NCBI RefSeq assembly: GCF_030272615.1 | Contig: NC_081409.1 | Coordinates: forward strand, 613,598,755 to 613,662,754 | From: Cryptomeria japonica | Taxonomy: Eukaryota; Streptophyta; Pinopsida; Cupressales; Cupressaceae | Direction: 5' to 3' | DNA length: 64,000 nucleotides | In this document: positions 44,334 through 56,044 of the stretch, piece after piece | Layout: each line of letters starts with the position of its first letter | Position numbering within the stretch: position 1 is the first letter of the stretch | Made by a program: the position numbers and the translations under genes | The notes under the pieces: generated by a model | Database searches by the model: none | What the model saw: the letters and a program-made list of their open reading frames with translations, nothing else | Told to the model about the DNA's origin: nothing

Positions 44334-45324
44334 TCATAAGACATCCTCAAGTTTACCACAACCATTGTTTAGGATCTTGACCTTGGGTTCTGATTGGGAA
44401 GAGGTAGAAGTGACTTTGGATGTATCAGATGAAGGAGGTGGAGCAGGTATATTGATTGGACAATGGTATGGATGTTTTCCTTCTATAAGTTTGCAATATT
44501 GGAAAGGTTGGGGATAACCCTTGATGGTAATTTCTCTACCATTGTAGGGAAATTTTAGGCATTATGGTAAGTGAAAGGAATGGCTTGAATGGAGTGGATC
44601 CATGAGAGATTGAGGAGGATGTTGTAGGGGAGGTCAAGATCAAAAACTTGGCAAGTAGTCTCCACTATTGCATGGCCCACTTGAAGAGGGAGTGTAATTA
44701 TGCCTTTAGAAAATCATTCTGCATCATCATATGCTTTTATTATGATCCTTTCTGATGGTCAACCAGGTCCTCAGAGATCCCCAATTGTTTTATTAACTTA
44801 TATTTACATGGATTTAAGCCAGATCCACCATCTATAAGGACCCGCTTAACCTCGTGTTTTTTAATGATGGCTTCAATATGGAGGGGTTTAGCATGGTCGG
44901 TTCCATTAGGAGGGGCATCCTTGGAAGTGAAAACAAGGTGGTGTTGGGCGGAAAGGTTACCTATGAGGGCCTGAAACTAGGTTGCGTTGATGTTATTGGG
45001 GACACCAGACTCGAGGAGGGCTTATTCTAGGATCTCCTTGTGTACAAGTGAGGTCTTGAGGAGATCAAGGATGGAGATTTGTGTAGGATTCTTACCGAGA
45101 TGATCAAGGATATCATATCAACAAGTGGTTGACATAGGGGGTGGATTAGGTAGAGGAGGAGTTCCCTAGATGGTGAATCTTCCATGGCATGTGGTGACAT
45201 TACAATCATTCTATGAGTGAGATGTGGAAGGTACAACACCTTCAATGACTATCTTAGGGGGGTTGGGCTTGATTTCCGGTTGTGGAGAGGGAGGACCACC
45301 TTCAATGGTGAACCTAGGTCTTTG
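44334..45324 (-). pseudogene. Gypsy-3 protease region
   Basis: Near 44870 the minus strand reads VKRVLIDGGSGLNPCKYKL with the catalytic Asp-Gly-Gly, followed by LGISEDLVDHQKG. Stops and shifts break the rest. Confidence 0.7.
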
Positions 45325-45631
45325 CTATGGGGGAGGGTTAGCTCCTTGGATTGTAATGACATTGACATGATTATCACTGGGTTCGATGCGGCCTACTAAG
45401 GAGTCAAAGCTGGATATGTAATTGGTGTAATCATACTGGATAACATTTGATGATGAGACCTTGGCTTTGTCATGTTTTCGGAACAATTCTTGGTACATCT
45501 TGAGTTTGTCATTATTATTACCAGGTTTAGTGGTGGCAACTTCAATTTCACCCTTATCAATAAGGTCTTGGATGTAATTCTTAAGTTTAATACACTTGCA
45601 TGTATCATGACCATTGATATGGTGATAGTCA
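45325..45631 (-). pseudogene. Gypsy-3 gag C-terminal part
   Basis: Open frame reading YHHINGHDTCKCIKLKNYIQ and DLIDKGEIEVATTKPGNNND, then FDSLVGRIEPSDNHVNV. It is the second half of a zinc-knuckle-like motif. The first Cys lies across C3, near 53273-53280. The AGTCA target duplication ends at 45631. Confidence 0.8.
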
Positions 45632-46802
45632 TTAATGAATACTAAGAGGGGGGGGTGAATTAGTATACCCAAAAATACTAAACTCAAACACTTAAACAAA
45701 TTAGCAGTAAACCGATATAATAGTTTTACTAACAAACTGGCTAACACAAATGCAAACCAAACAGCAAATAAGGCATTCACCCACAAAAGCACAATCACCA
45801 TAACATGATATTTTGACATGGAAACCCAAATGGGAAAAACCATGGTGAGATGAAAATCACAAGTAACTATCTGCAGAATAGTAACCAAACCGGTTAAGGT
45901 CAGACCGGCTAAGGTCATACAATGTTCTTCACTAGAACAAATCTTGTTAGGAATCTCAATCTCTGTTAGGAGATAAGTCTAATTAAAGACTACCTTGTGA
46001 GAGGATTTCATAGCCACAATTGTGAACCACCTTGTTAGAGGATTTACAAAGGCTTTTCCAGGCCTACTTGGTTAAGGGTTTCAGACTTATCAAAGATGTG
46101 AGTAATCAACAAGTGAGTGATCTAAATGCTAGCACAGTATGCTTGGTTAGATCCTTGATAGCTCATTGTTAATGCATTTCAGCATTACTTCAGTCTTCAA
46201 AATCTCCACACTCTGTTTCTTCACATAGACCTAATCTTCTTCTGTGATCACACATGCAAAAACCTCATCAACCACCTAAAACCCTAACAACCACTAAAAC
46301 CCTAGACATGATTTCCTTATAAAGGAATCTGATTTCATGTCGGTCCAATAGGATTACATTGCAAGTTCCTAGGTTCAGTGCATCTGGACACATTTGGTAA
46401 CATGACATAGAATCACTGCCAAAGTGTCGGTGGATGATAACTCATCACAAAAATAATACTGGTTGGTAACTCATCATAGAGTAATACTGGTTCATACATT
46501 TACCTTTTATCGGTTCACATATTTTACCGATTACTAGTTTGTCAAAATGAAGACTGGGAAAAATGATAACAACCACTTTGTGTCCTTCATACTGCTTTGG
46601 GATCCTCGAACCACTTGGGTCTTCATACCACTTGAGATCGGTAAACACTTTCTGCAAAACACCGATAGTCTAAAGACTATAATACACAATACCGGTTGGA
46701 ACAAATGCCGATTGAGTATAACTCATACATACAAAAAGTGATCTCAAAGCAAGTGTGTGTCCATCAATGACAATCACAACATCATCATCAAAAATACCAA
46801 CA
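45632..46802 (-). repeat. C3 3' LTR (1,171 bp)
   Basis: It starts (minus strand) TGTTGGTATTTTTGATGATG and ends TATTCATTAA. It contains CACCCCCCCCTCTTAG and the TTTTTCCCATTTGGGTTTCC block. Confidence 0.9.
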
Positions 46803-46815
46803 ATCTCTCCCTTCG
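46803..46815 (-). promoter_or_regulatory. C3 polypurine tract
   Basis: The minus strand reads CGAAGGGAGAGAT next to the 3' LTR. Confidence 0.8.
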
Positions 46816-47139
46816 TCATTGATGGCAACTTAGGAAAATTTTTGACATCTAAGTGTTTTACAACAAAAAATATGCCATAATCAAAATTACTCCCCCTAAG
46901 CATATACACTATCCCTTTTGCAGAAAATACAATGTATACTAGTCCCTTAAAGAGATAACATGAAAGCATACATGGCATTCACCAAAATTTTAAATACAGA
47001 ATACTACTCCCACTTTGCCAACAATGACAAAGTATTGTAGAATAACTCTTGTTTCTCATTATCATTAATATAATAAATGTTTATGACAATAATGAGTGAA
47101 ACTTATTAAAAATTGATTTAAAATCCTACATAAAGGTCT
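46816..47139 (-). other. C3 3' untranslated stretch
   Basis: Between the end of ORF2 and the polypurine tract. It holds another purine run (TTAGGGGGAGTAATTTTG on the minus strand near 46890) and no frame. Confidence 0.5.
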
Positions 47140-50100
47140 TCATGGTTAGAGACCATGACTCAAGAAATGATGTAGCAAGCTCACTTTCCACTTGCATCTA
47201 GGATACCTGTTCCTCCTTGGTGTCCAAGGTACTCATCTCTTGAGTGACCGTTAAGGCATCCAGATTGAGATAACACTTCTGAAGTATTTGCAGTCGAGGT
47301 AGTAGAACCAATTGAAGTTCCTACAAATCTCAGATCTGGTAGCTGATCTCCAACTCTATTATGGTAGTCTAGAGTTGAAACTGGTGAACGGTTTGCCCAT
47401 ATGTGGTGAAGGAATCATATTGCATCTTGAAGGTGCTTATATATGCTTGCAAGTCAGATTACAACTTTTCCTTCTGTGCAAGCACATCATCACAAAATAG
47501 ATAGGGTTGTCTTATCTTACTGAGTAGTAGTTTCCCCTCATCCAGAGCATCTCTTATGTCCTTTTATGCTTTTTGAAGTTCAAATTGGAGCTCATTTAAT
47601 TTCTTCACTAGGACAGTGTTCAGTGCCTTTTGATGCTTCTTTTGTGCATTGGCTTCAACAACATCTTCCAAGCATTGCACCTAATCCTCTACAACTGTGT
47701 ATAAAAGTTTCAGTTGGACCAGAGAGGAATCAAAACTGGGGAGGTTGGTACTGAGAATCAAACTGGTAAGAGCTTCTACTGTAGTTTTAATAACATCTTG
47801 CTCCTTCCTCCTTAGCGCTTCCAGTCGCTCTTCGGCAAGCTTAATGCTTTGCAGTAGCTCTGATTCATTCGTAGATTAGAGGTCAATGGGACTGGTGATG
47901 TCAGTCGATTTAGCTTGACCATTGGTTGCCTTTGGGGTCTTCACTTGTATGCTTTTTGCCGCTTCCTCCTTCTCATTGGCTCTTTTCTTTTCTTCTTCAG
48001 CCTTCTTTTGCTCCTCTACTTCTTTCTTTCTCTTTTCTTCTTCCTTCTTTCTATCTTCTTCTTTTTGCTTCTCTTCTTCTTTCTTTTTCTCTTCTTCCTG
48101 TTTCTTCTTCTCCTCTTCTTGTTTCCTTTTCTCTTCCTCTTTTCTCTTCTCCTCTTCCTGTTTCTTTTTCTCCTCTTCCTGTTTCCTTTTCTCTTCCTCT
48201 TTTCTCTTCTCCTCTTCCTGTTTCTTTTTCTCTTCTTCTTTTCTCTTCTCCTCTTCCTATTTCTTCTTCTCCTCTTCTTGTTTCCTCTTCTCTTCTTCCT
48301 GATCTTTGTCAACCTTTTCTTTTGTTGTATCTGAAGTGAAATTTTCACCATCCAAAGCATCAATGTCAATAGGGTCCATTTGTTTAGTGACCGGTTCTCC
48401 TTCACTGTCATACACCTCATCCGGTTTTCCAGTTTCCGGATCTTGCTGAGCCTTCTTGTTGGCTTTAGACACTTGGTGCAATCTTAGAAAGGCTTTGGCA
48501 TGCGAGTGGGTATCTTTTACCACTTCAGCGACTTTCCCTTCCAATAATAGGAGTCTTCTTCTTCTAATGAAGAAGAGGCCTTTGTACTTTTCCATAACTT
48601 CATAAAGTTCTGAATTTGACACATCAGGAAAATATTGTGCAAATATTTCTTCTCTTATTTCCTGTTCCTTTTCTATGGTAACATGCCATTTTCTATCTAA
48701 ATAATTATATAAAGAATCTGGTGTCATAGATCTAATTTCTAATGGCGACTAGTCATTAATACATAAATATTGAATAACTTCCTATTCAACTTCCTCCTTT
48801 TCATTGTCATTAAAATCATCAAAATGATCTATTAAATCACTTAGCACTTTTCTCCTAATATTCTTGATAGTTCTTTGACAATGTGTCAAAGGTTTGTAAG
48901 AGGAAATGTCTATATTTACTAGTGCTAATGATGCCAATTCATTGCTGGTTGTCTTTTCCTTCTTCCTCGTTTGCCTAGTCTTTTTAGGCTATACCTTAGG
49001 TTCTATATCCTTAGAATCTAGTGAGGTGTTCTTATTTTTCTGCTTCCTTTCAAAGACCTTAGCAGGTGCAACTTTCGGTTTCTTCTTTGCCGATGACTGC
49101 TTGGTCACTTTAGGACTTGCTGAAGTAGCCGGTGCTGATACCGATGGCACTGCCTTTCCTTTCTTCACTGAACGTTCTTCAACCAGTGTTACCCTCTCCA
49201 AATAGGTGTTGGTTCTATTTTTCTTAGGATCAAGATGCGAGGCAAGTAGAGTAGAGGCATACCCATCTAGCATGTCATGCATTACCTCATATCCCATGGG
49301 TTCCACTTCTTCTTTTCTGGGCTCAACCGCCTCCATTATGCACTCATCTACTCTAATGATAAAGCAAATGTCCTCTTCATACTTCTTGACAATATCAATA
49401 GATATTCTCACCCTCTAGCTCATCTTGCATCTAAACTCATCAAAGCATTTGTTCAAGACTTCAGGATAACCAGTTCCTACTGTTTGAAGACTCTCTCTGA
49501 TTTGCTTGGTAACCGATTGGTCAGCAGACCATTGTATATCACCGACTCCTAGGAAATAGCCTTGAAAGTAGAAAAACAATCCTACCAACAGTTGTCCAAA
49601 TTTTAATCTTAAGGCATTGTTCTGTTTAATAGACTTCAAGTTCACCAGAAGTTGCCTTTGCATATAGGTGCATAAATCAAACAAGGCATCTTCCATGATC
49701 ATCCTGTAGGCGGCATTTACCGCTACAACAGAGATAGAGTTAATTCTACTAGCATAGAATGTTTGGTAACCTATCACCATACAAGCATATTTGACCAGAT
49801 TATCCTTGATGGTATTGATGGTCATTCCCCATTGGTCGCTCATAGAACTAGTGAGCTTGGTCATTTCAGTCTTGATGACTTTTCTTAGGGCTGACACATC
49901 TCCAACATTATAGAAACTGGTGACGACATGAATCATTTTTGGCGTGATGTCATGTGTCTGCTCAAGATACATTTTGTCATCATGCACTCTATTTAGAATG
50001 ATGCGGATGTGATCTTCTTTAAATTCTTTAAGAAAATATACCACATTGTGAAGTTTCTTTCTTTCTAGGATATTGTATTTGAGTTTGATCTTCTTGTCAT

Positions 50101-50299
50101 TCCCATAGAATAAACTAAACTGAGAATGGATCACTAGAGATCATAGGTCTTCTATTTTGTAATCAATATAATCTGAAATACCTTCCTCAACTATAACACT
50201 AGCGGGTATCTAGGATAGGGCATTGTATTTCACCTTCCGTTGAATGAAATCTATAGAATCATCAGGTGCACTAGAACTGGAGTGCGATGCATAAGCCAT
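47140..50299 (-). pseudogene. C3 ORF2 (about 1,050 codons, unknown family)
   Basis: The ATG at 50299 gives MAYASHSSSSAPDDSIDFIQ. Open stretches 50134-49415, 49411-48989 and 48727-48257 share one frame, so only stops break it there. The conserved core includes IKLKYNILERKKLHNVVYFL, ILNRVHDDK, ITPKMIHVVTSFYNVGD, WGMTINTIKDNLVKYACMV, RINSISVVAVNAAYRMIME and ALRLKFGQLLVGLFFYFQ. Next come a Lys/Ala/Ser-rich linker, a second helical region (FAQYFPDVSNSELYEVMEKY), a Lys/Glu repeat tract (48340-48000) and a long coiled-coil-like tail. C2 ORF2 has the same order and length. The core faintly recalls the 'putative plant transposon protein' domain found near gag in some plant elements. I hold that only as a lead. 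Confidence 0.7.
47990..48310 (-). repeat. Lys/Glu coding repeat inside C3 ORF2
   Basis: On the plus strand CTTCTTCTCCTCTTCCTGTT-like words recur about every 30-60 bp. On the minus strand this codes runs of EEEKRKQEEEKKK, a highly charged helix or coiled coil. The repeat stays in the ORF2 frame, with one stop near 48258. Confidence 0.85.
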
Positions 50300-50560
50300 G
50301 ATAAATGGATAAACAAGAATTTCGATAAATACCTTCAAAAATCTATAATTTAGGGTTTGCAACTTTATCTTTGCCACACACTACTTCGGTTACTGGATTA
50401 CTGCTTTGTGTTCTTCACTTGACTGATTGATATTATCTCTGGATTCTTCTTTTAAAGTTTTTGAAAATCTCTCTCAATCATGAAATAAATTGCCTTTGGT
50501 TGCTCTGCACTTGAGAATTTCTTCGCACGCAAATTGATAAGTGAAAATGACTTGAAAATC

Positions 50561-50622
50561 CCTTTTAAATGAATTATTCACCTACCATAATAAATGCTCC
50601 ACCATTAGGGCGTAAACCCTAA
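50561..50622 (-). promoter_or_regulatory. Telobox and TATA-like block upstream of C3 ORF2
   Basis: AAACCCTAA at 50614-50622 on the plus strand, then ATTTAAAAGG on the minus strand at 50570-50561, 260 bases before the ORF2 ATG. The leader between has no open frame and looks like a plant 5' UTR. The same order occurs in C1 and C2. Confidence 0.5.
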
Positions 50623-50735
50623 TTTGCCTTTTACCATTTTTGGTCTTCTACTAATTGACGGGTACCACATACCGATTAAGGTCTTTTACTAGTGTAAATC
50701 GGGGGTTCAAAACATTTCACCGATTTGTTCCCCCT

Positions 50736-52027
50736 AAGCTTTTCTGAAGCTTAGTTTGCTGGTTCAGCGACTTCCACACTAGGTGCAGAAACCGACTCTT
50801 CTTGTGACACTTCTTTAGGTTTCTTCTTCCATGTTGTCTTCATATCTGCTTGAACAGTTTCAACATCAATCTTTCCTTCTGGAGTGACCTATATGTCATT
50901 TGATATGTTCTTTCTCATTCTACAGGTTCTAGCAGAGTATCCCAGTTTGTTGCAATGATAGCAAACCATTCCAGGTGCTCTCCATGGTCCATTATTCATG
51001 TTTCCATTCTTCCTTCTGCATGTTACCATAGTGTGACTGGTACCATGGCAAATCAAATAGGTTGCTCTCCAACCGGTTGCCATTTGATAGTCACTGCCAC
51101 CTGATTGATGGTCATAGGCACTATACCGGTTTGGATTCCGGTTCACAGAGGATTCAGGAAAAACTCCTTGACTCCTTTGAGGATATCTTCCAATGTTGTG
51201 TATAACAGACCTGCACTCAAATGCTCTATTCCCAAACTTGTTGCATGCATAACAGTTACCATTGAATCTATTGGATCTAGGCTTATTATTTAGAAAGTAG
51301 GGAAAAATATTATAAGCCTTCTACATACATTGGCAGTGTGTCCTTCTTTGAGACAATTAAAGCAAATAGGTTTGAACTTTTTCTTACCTTTATCCTTTGG
51401 TGTCGGTTGCTTCTTTGATGCTCCATCTTTTGTTCCAAAGGTCTCACCTTCCTCATAACCAAAAAAACCAAGTCCAGTGGTATTATTTACCGGTTTTGTT
51501 GATTCAAGCTTTTGTTCTAGCTTAACAGTGCTCTTATTGAATTTGGCAACTATTTCCTTTGACTCAGTGAGTTCTTTGGAAATAGCAGCATTGGATTCCT
51601 TCAAGGTTGCATTCTCAAAAATAGCCATGTTTAGTTCACCTTGCATTTCTTCTTTTTCCACTTTACTCTCTTGGAGATGAGCGGTAAGTGCACTAATTTC
51701 TTGCTTCAGCTTGGAGATCTCATGATCTTTGTCTTTTACCAGATCTTCAGCTTTCCTCTGATTCTCAATCTCTTGACACATTCTGATAGTCAGTCCTTCC
51801 AGTTCCCTTCTTAGGTTAGCATTAGATTCATTCAGTTTTTCAACTTCATCAACTAGGGCTTCCATGTCTACTTCATCAAAAGAACTATTTTCAGTAAGCT
51901 CCATCAGTTTCTTAGCATGCTCTCTTCTCTTTGCTAGAGAGGCTTTATATTTGACTTTGAGTTCATCAAAGGCTTTCTTAGTCCGAGTGAGACAATGAGT
52001 AAGCTCCCTCACAGTGTATTCCCCCAT
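50736..52027 (-). pseudogene. C3 gag: coiled coil plus four zinc knuckles
   Basis: The chosen ATG at 52027 gives MGEYTVRELTHCLTRTKKAF. About 200 residues follow with strong coiled-coil character (VEKLNESNANLRRELEGL, HEISKLKQEISALTAHLQES). The first knuckle CFNCLKEGHTANVC is complete. After a frameshift near 51280 come CYACNKFGNRAFEC (His to Asn), ICHGTSHTMVTC (first Cys lost) and CYHCNKLGYSARTC (His to Tyr). The end near 50736 follows PSVEVAEPAN. Gag of this length with a long N-terminal coiled coil and four knuckles is shared by C1, C2 and C3. Confidence 0.85.
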
Positions 52028-52059
52028 ATCTCCTTCCAAGTGGTTAAACTTATAGAAAT

Positions 52060-52076
52060 CTTGGCTCTGATACCAA
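52060..52076 (-). promoter_or_regulatory. C3 primer binding site
   Basis: The minus strand reads TTGGTATCAGAGCCAAG directly after the LTR. It is a perfect match to the usual tRNA-Met-type core. Confidence 0.9.
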
Positions 52077-53267
52077 TTAAAGAATACTATGAGGGCGGGG
52101 TGAATTAGTATACCAAAAAATATTGAACTCAAACACTTAAATAGTTTAGCAATAAACTGGTATAACAGTTTTGCTAACAAACTAGTTAACACAAATGCAA
52201 ACCAAACAACAAATAAGACATTCACCCATAGAAGCACAATCACCATAACACAAGAAATTTTGATGTGGAAACCCAAATGGGAAAAACCTCTATGAGATAA
52301 AACTCATAAGTAACTATATGCATAATAGTAACCAGACCAGTTAAGGTCAGACCGGTTAAGGTCATATAATGTTCTTCACCAGAATAGATCATGTTAGGAA
52401 TCTTAATCTCTGTTAGGAGATAAGTTTGATTAAAGACTACCGTGTGAGAGGATTTCAGATCCACAATTGTGAACCACCTTGTTAGAGGATTTACAAAGGC
52501 TTTGCCAGGCCTACCTGGTTAAGGGTTTCAGATTTGTCAAAGATGTGAGTAATCAACAAGTGAGTGATCTAAATACTAGCACAGTATGCTTGGTTAGATC
52601 CTTGATAGCTCATTGTTAATGAATTTCAGCATTACTTCAGTCTTCAAAATCTCCACACTCTATTTCTTCAAACAAACCTAATCTTCTTCTGTGATCGCAC
52701 ATGAAAAACAACTCATCAACCACCTAAAACCCTAACAACCACTAAAACCCTAGACATGATGTCGTTATAAAGGAATCTGATTTCATGTCCGTCCAATAGG
52801 ATTATATTGCAACTTCCTAGGTTCAGTGCATCTCGACACATTTGGTAACATGACACAGAATCACGGCCAGAGTGTCGGTGGATGATAACTCATCAAAAAA
52901 TAAAATACCGATTGGTAACTCATCACAGAGTAATACCGGTTCATACATTTACCTATTACCAGTTCACATATTCTACTGATTACCGGTTTGTCAAAATGAA
53001 GACTAGGAAAAATGATAATAACCACCTTGTTCCTTCATATCACTTTGGGATCCTCGAACCACTTGGGTCTTCATACTGCTTGGGTCTTCATACCGCTTGA
53101 GATTGGTAAACACTTTCTGCAAAACACTGATAGTCTAAAGACTATAATACACAATACCAGTTGGAACAAATACCAGTTGAGCATAACTCATACACACAAA
53201 AAGTGATCTCAAAGAAAGTGGGTGTTCATCAATGACAATCACAACATCATCATCAAAAATGCCAACA
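52077..53267 (-). repeat. C3 5' LTR (1,191 bp)
   Basis: Collinear with 45632-46802. It starts TGTTGGCATTTTTGATG and ends TATTCTTTAA on the minus strand. Confidence 0.9.
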
Positions 53268-53272
53268 AGTCA

Positions 53273-55052
53273 CAATATTCATTCTCATTGTACCACCATG
53301 GTTTGGGTTTATTAGGATCAAAAGAGTGGGTTACCAAATAGACAATTGTTCCATCTTGGACAAGCTTCTGAAAAATAACCTCTATAGGTTCACTAAGGGG
53401 GGTGTACTCAAACTAATTTTGATTACCAGATTGAGGTGGTCCACCCTGGACAGAGATGTTATTGGGAGGCTACTGGGATTGATTTTGATTGTTTGACCGA
53501 TTGTTGAAGAAATTGTTGTTATTAGTGGTGGTGGGTTTTGGAGGAGCAACTATAGTCTACACCTGTTTAGAATTAGTGACTCCATAATTAACCACATTCT
53601 TGTTCTTAGACCAGAATTTAGGTTTATCATTGTAAGAGGAGGAATTTTGATTGGACTTTTGGTAATGCTTTAGGGTTTCCTCCTCTAATAAGACATGCTC
53701 AAGGGAAAATCCTCAGTCATCAAGCTTTTGGAAAGACTTAATGCATTGACATGCCAAAGGCTTAGAGTTTGGGTACCAAATTATTTTAAAATAATTCGAT
53801 TTGATGTGCTTCTGGTATGTCCCATGGGAATTTCTTGATGAGGTGTCACCATCTTTGAAGAAAGTTGGTGAAGGTTTCTCTGGACCTTTGTTTTGTATTA
53901 CATAAGTCCATCATGGAAATGTTGTTCCCAATGTTATAAGCATAATGGGCCACAAACTTCTCTACTAGGTCTAGGAAAGATCTGATGGAGCCACGAGACA
54001 AAGCAAAGAACCATGTGAGTGCATCTCTAGTAACAATTTTAGGGAAAAGTCTTCAAAGATAAAGATCGCTATATTAGACTTCTTGACATAAAATGTGAAA
54101 TTCACAAACATGGTCTTGGCGGTCACCCTTGCCTTCATATTTCTTAAATTTGGGCATCTCAAACCATGGGGGGTATTGTATCACTGATATTGAGGGGTCG
54201 TAAGGATAGGGACAAAATTCTTTGAATGAATAGGTTTTCTTTTTATTAGTCCCATCCTTTATATTTTTGATGATATCCTTCATGTCTTGAATTTCTTTGA
54301 TTAAGTCGGGTTGTAGATTTTGAACATGAGGAACATAGTGATCTGTGTTTGCTTCTGAAAGTTGAGTGGTCAGAGATGGGATACCACCACCACCAATATA
54401 TTGATATGACAAGATAAGCAATTGGGATGTGATGAGATGTTGTGACCCACAAGTAGTGTTGGGATGAGGGAGACTAGTGTGGATGGAGTTAACATGATTA
54501 AAAAGAGATGAAGATGATCTAGGTGGATCTGGGATTCTAGGGTGAGTGGAAGAGATAAGATAGAAGAATATTGTGGGATAGATGTGGATGGATTAGAAAT
54601 ATTAATGGAAGAAGTTGAAAATATTTATGTTGAGGAATAAAAGCTGATAGGATGGTGATGACATGGATAGATGTTGGGGGAACATAAGTTGGGGCCACAG
54701 GTGCTATTGATTGAGAGTGGAGAAAGGGGTCAATGATGAGATTGTTAGCAAAATTTCCCTATGGCAATTGGTCAAGGATGGATTGGTCAAACTCACGGGG
54801 AAAGCGGGCCCCATTTTCAATGAGATAGGTCAAAAGATCATTGGGATTGTGTTTGAAGAACTTCTCCATCATTTCTTGGTAGTAAGGATCATCTACAAAT
54901 GTTTGAACACTAGGAGAAAGTTCGAGTTGATAAACCATTAGCGGTTGCTCCTCTTGTTGTGGTTGTGGATCTTGATTGTAGAGAAGACTAGTGTCGGACA
55001 TTCCATACTCTTGGGTTACAATTTTTGTCTTTTGGGAATGATTCAAGACCAT
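53273..55052 (-). pseudogene. Gypsy-3 gag, N-terminal and middle part
   Basis: An open frame at 55052-54759 starts MVLNHSQKTKIVTQEYGMSD. The capsid-like part (54421-54074) has DLIKEIQDMKDIIKNIKDG, YPPWFEMPKFKKYEGKGDRQ and DHVCEFH. Further on come LDDXGFSLEHVLLEEETL and an Asn/Gln-rich stretch with NNFFNNRSNNQNQSQ. The piece ends KPWWYNENEYC, the first Cys of the zinc-knuckle-like motif split by C3. Confidence 0.8.
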
Positions 55053-56039
55053 GCACGAATAACCTTAGAGATGATATTGAAGAAAGATTAATGAAAGGAA
55101 TTAGTAATTTTTTATTGGATTTGAGAGGATATGATTGGATGGTCCTTGGGTTAGGATGAGATTGATTTGATTGGGATCACACCTTAGTCCTTGGATTAGT
55201 ATTTCAGGTGGGAGTAATTGACTGATAGACCACAAGCAAGGTGGTGACCAAGTTTTTTGCAAAATCTAGACCTTGTTAAAATGATCAACTTTTCTTCTAC
55301 TTAGGATATACTAATGATCCAAAGAAAAATAGGACTAAGGACAAGGGTTTTGATCAACCCAAAGGATGGGACAAAATTTATTGGGGGAGATTCTGACCCA
55401 AGAACTTAAAGTTAAATGATTAAATTGATTAAGGATAAAGGTCTAGATCAAACTTTGACAAGGATAAACCTTTGGATGAGGTTAATCAGATTAATTGATC
55501 TTAGATGATTGGATAAGGATTTGATTGATTGGATTTGATCAAGGATTGATGAGATTTGACTGATGATTGATTTGGATTTGATTGATTATTTGATTAATAT
55601 GCTAAGTCCTTAGAAAACAAATATATGAAAATATTAAGAAGGATAATGATGATTTGAAGACAAGGTTATTCTAGCAAGGAGGTGGCTCAATACGTGATTG
55701 GTTGATCAAGCAAATAGGACAAATTGATTTGACCACCTCGATTGAGGGATTGTGAAAGGGCTGAAATTTGTTGGAAAGCATGTTCTCTTATGGATTCTTC
55801 CTCAAACTCATTGTTATGACCATGGAGATAATCACAAAGTTGGTGCAAAAAGGTCCTATGTTTCAACAAGATTTTTCAGTTAATGTATAAGAACTTGTGA
55901 CGTTTATGGAGTTGTTTCCAACTAGGCTTCTTCTTCTTGACTTGATGATGGATAGATCTTCTAGGATGCTAAGTTGGTGTGGGAATAAAGGGAATGAATC
56001 AGACTTCCTTTTGAATTGCTTAGGGAGGTGAAAATTTGG
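55053..56039 (-). other. Unassigned, possible Gypsy-3 leader
   Basis: AT-rich, with many GATT/TTGATT words between 55130 and 55590 (TTGATTGATTGGATTTGATC-like). Short minus-strand open stretches (56090-55863, 55869-55687) show no motif. Position suits the leader before Gypsy-3 gag. Confidence 0.35.
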
Positions 56040-56044
56040 ACTTG

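Larger units (their letters stand above)
45632..53267 (-). mobile_element. C3: complete pol-less LTR element with second ORF, 7,636 bp
   Basis: LTRs of 1,171 bp (46802-45632) and 1,191 bp (53267-52077) flank the internal region. AGTCA is present on both sides (45627-45631 and 53268-53272). Minus-strand order is primer site, gag with four zinc knuckles (52027 to about 50736), telobox/TATA block, ORF2 (50299 to about 47140) and polypurine tract (46815-46803). No protease, integrase, RT or RNase H motif is seen. The LTR sequence differs from the C1/C2 LTRs, so this is a different subfamily with the same two-gene plan. It is inserted in the gag zinc knuckle of Gypsy-3. Confidence 0.92.
42973..55052 (-). 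mobile_element. Gypsy-3: second Tat/Athila-like Ty3/Gypsy, truncated
   Basis: Minus-strand order is gag (55052-53273, then 45631-45325 beyond C3), protease (about 44950-44700), glycine-rich linker (44333-43989) and the start of RT (43300-42973). It ends abruptly in RT at the truncated LTR. Its linker and protease resemble those of Gypsy-1, but the proteins differ, so it is a separate element. No LTR could be assigned. Confidence 0.75.

Noticed and set aside
47915-48339. Three overlapping plus-strand frames of 126-139 codons rich in Phe, Leu and Ser.
   Set aside because: They are the antisense of the Lys/Glu repeat in C3 ORF2. Repeats of this kind keep several frames open by chance.
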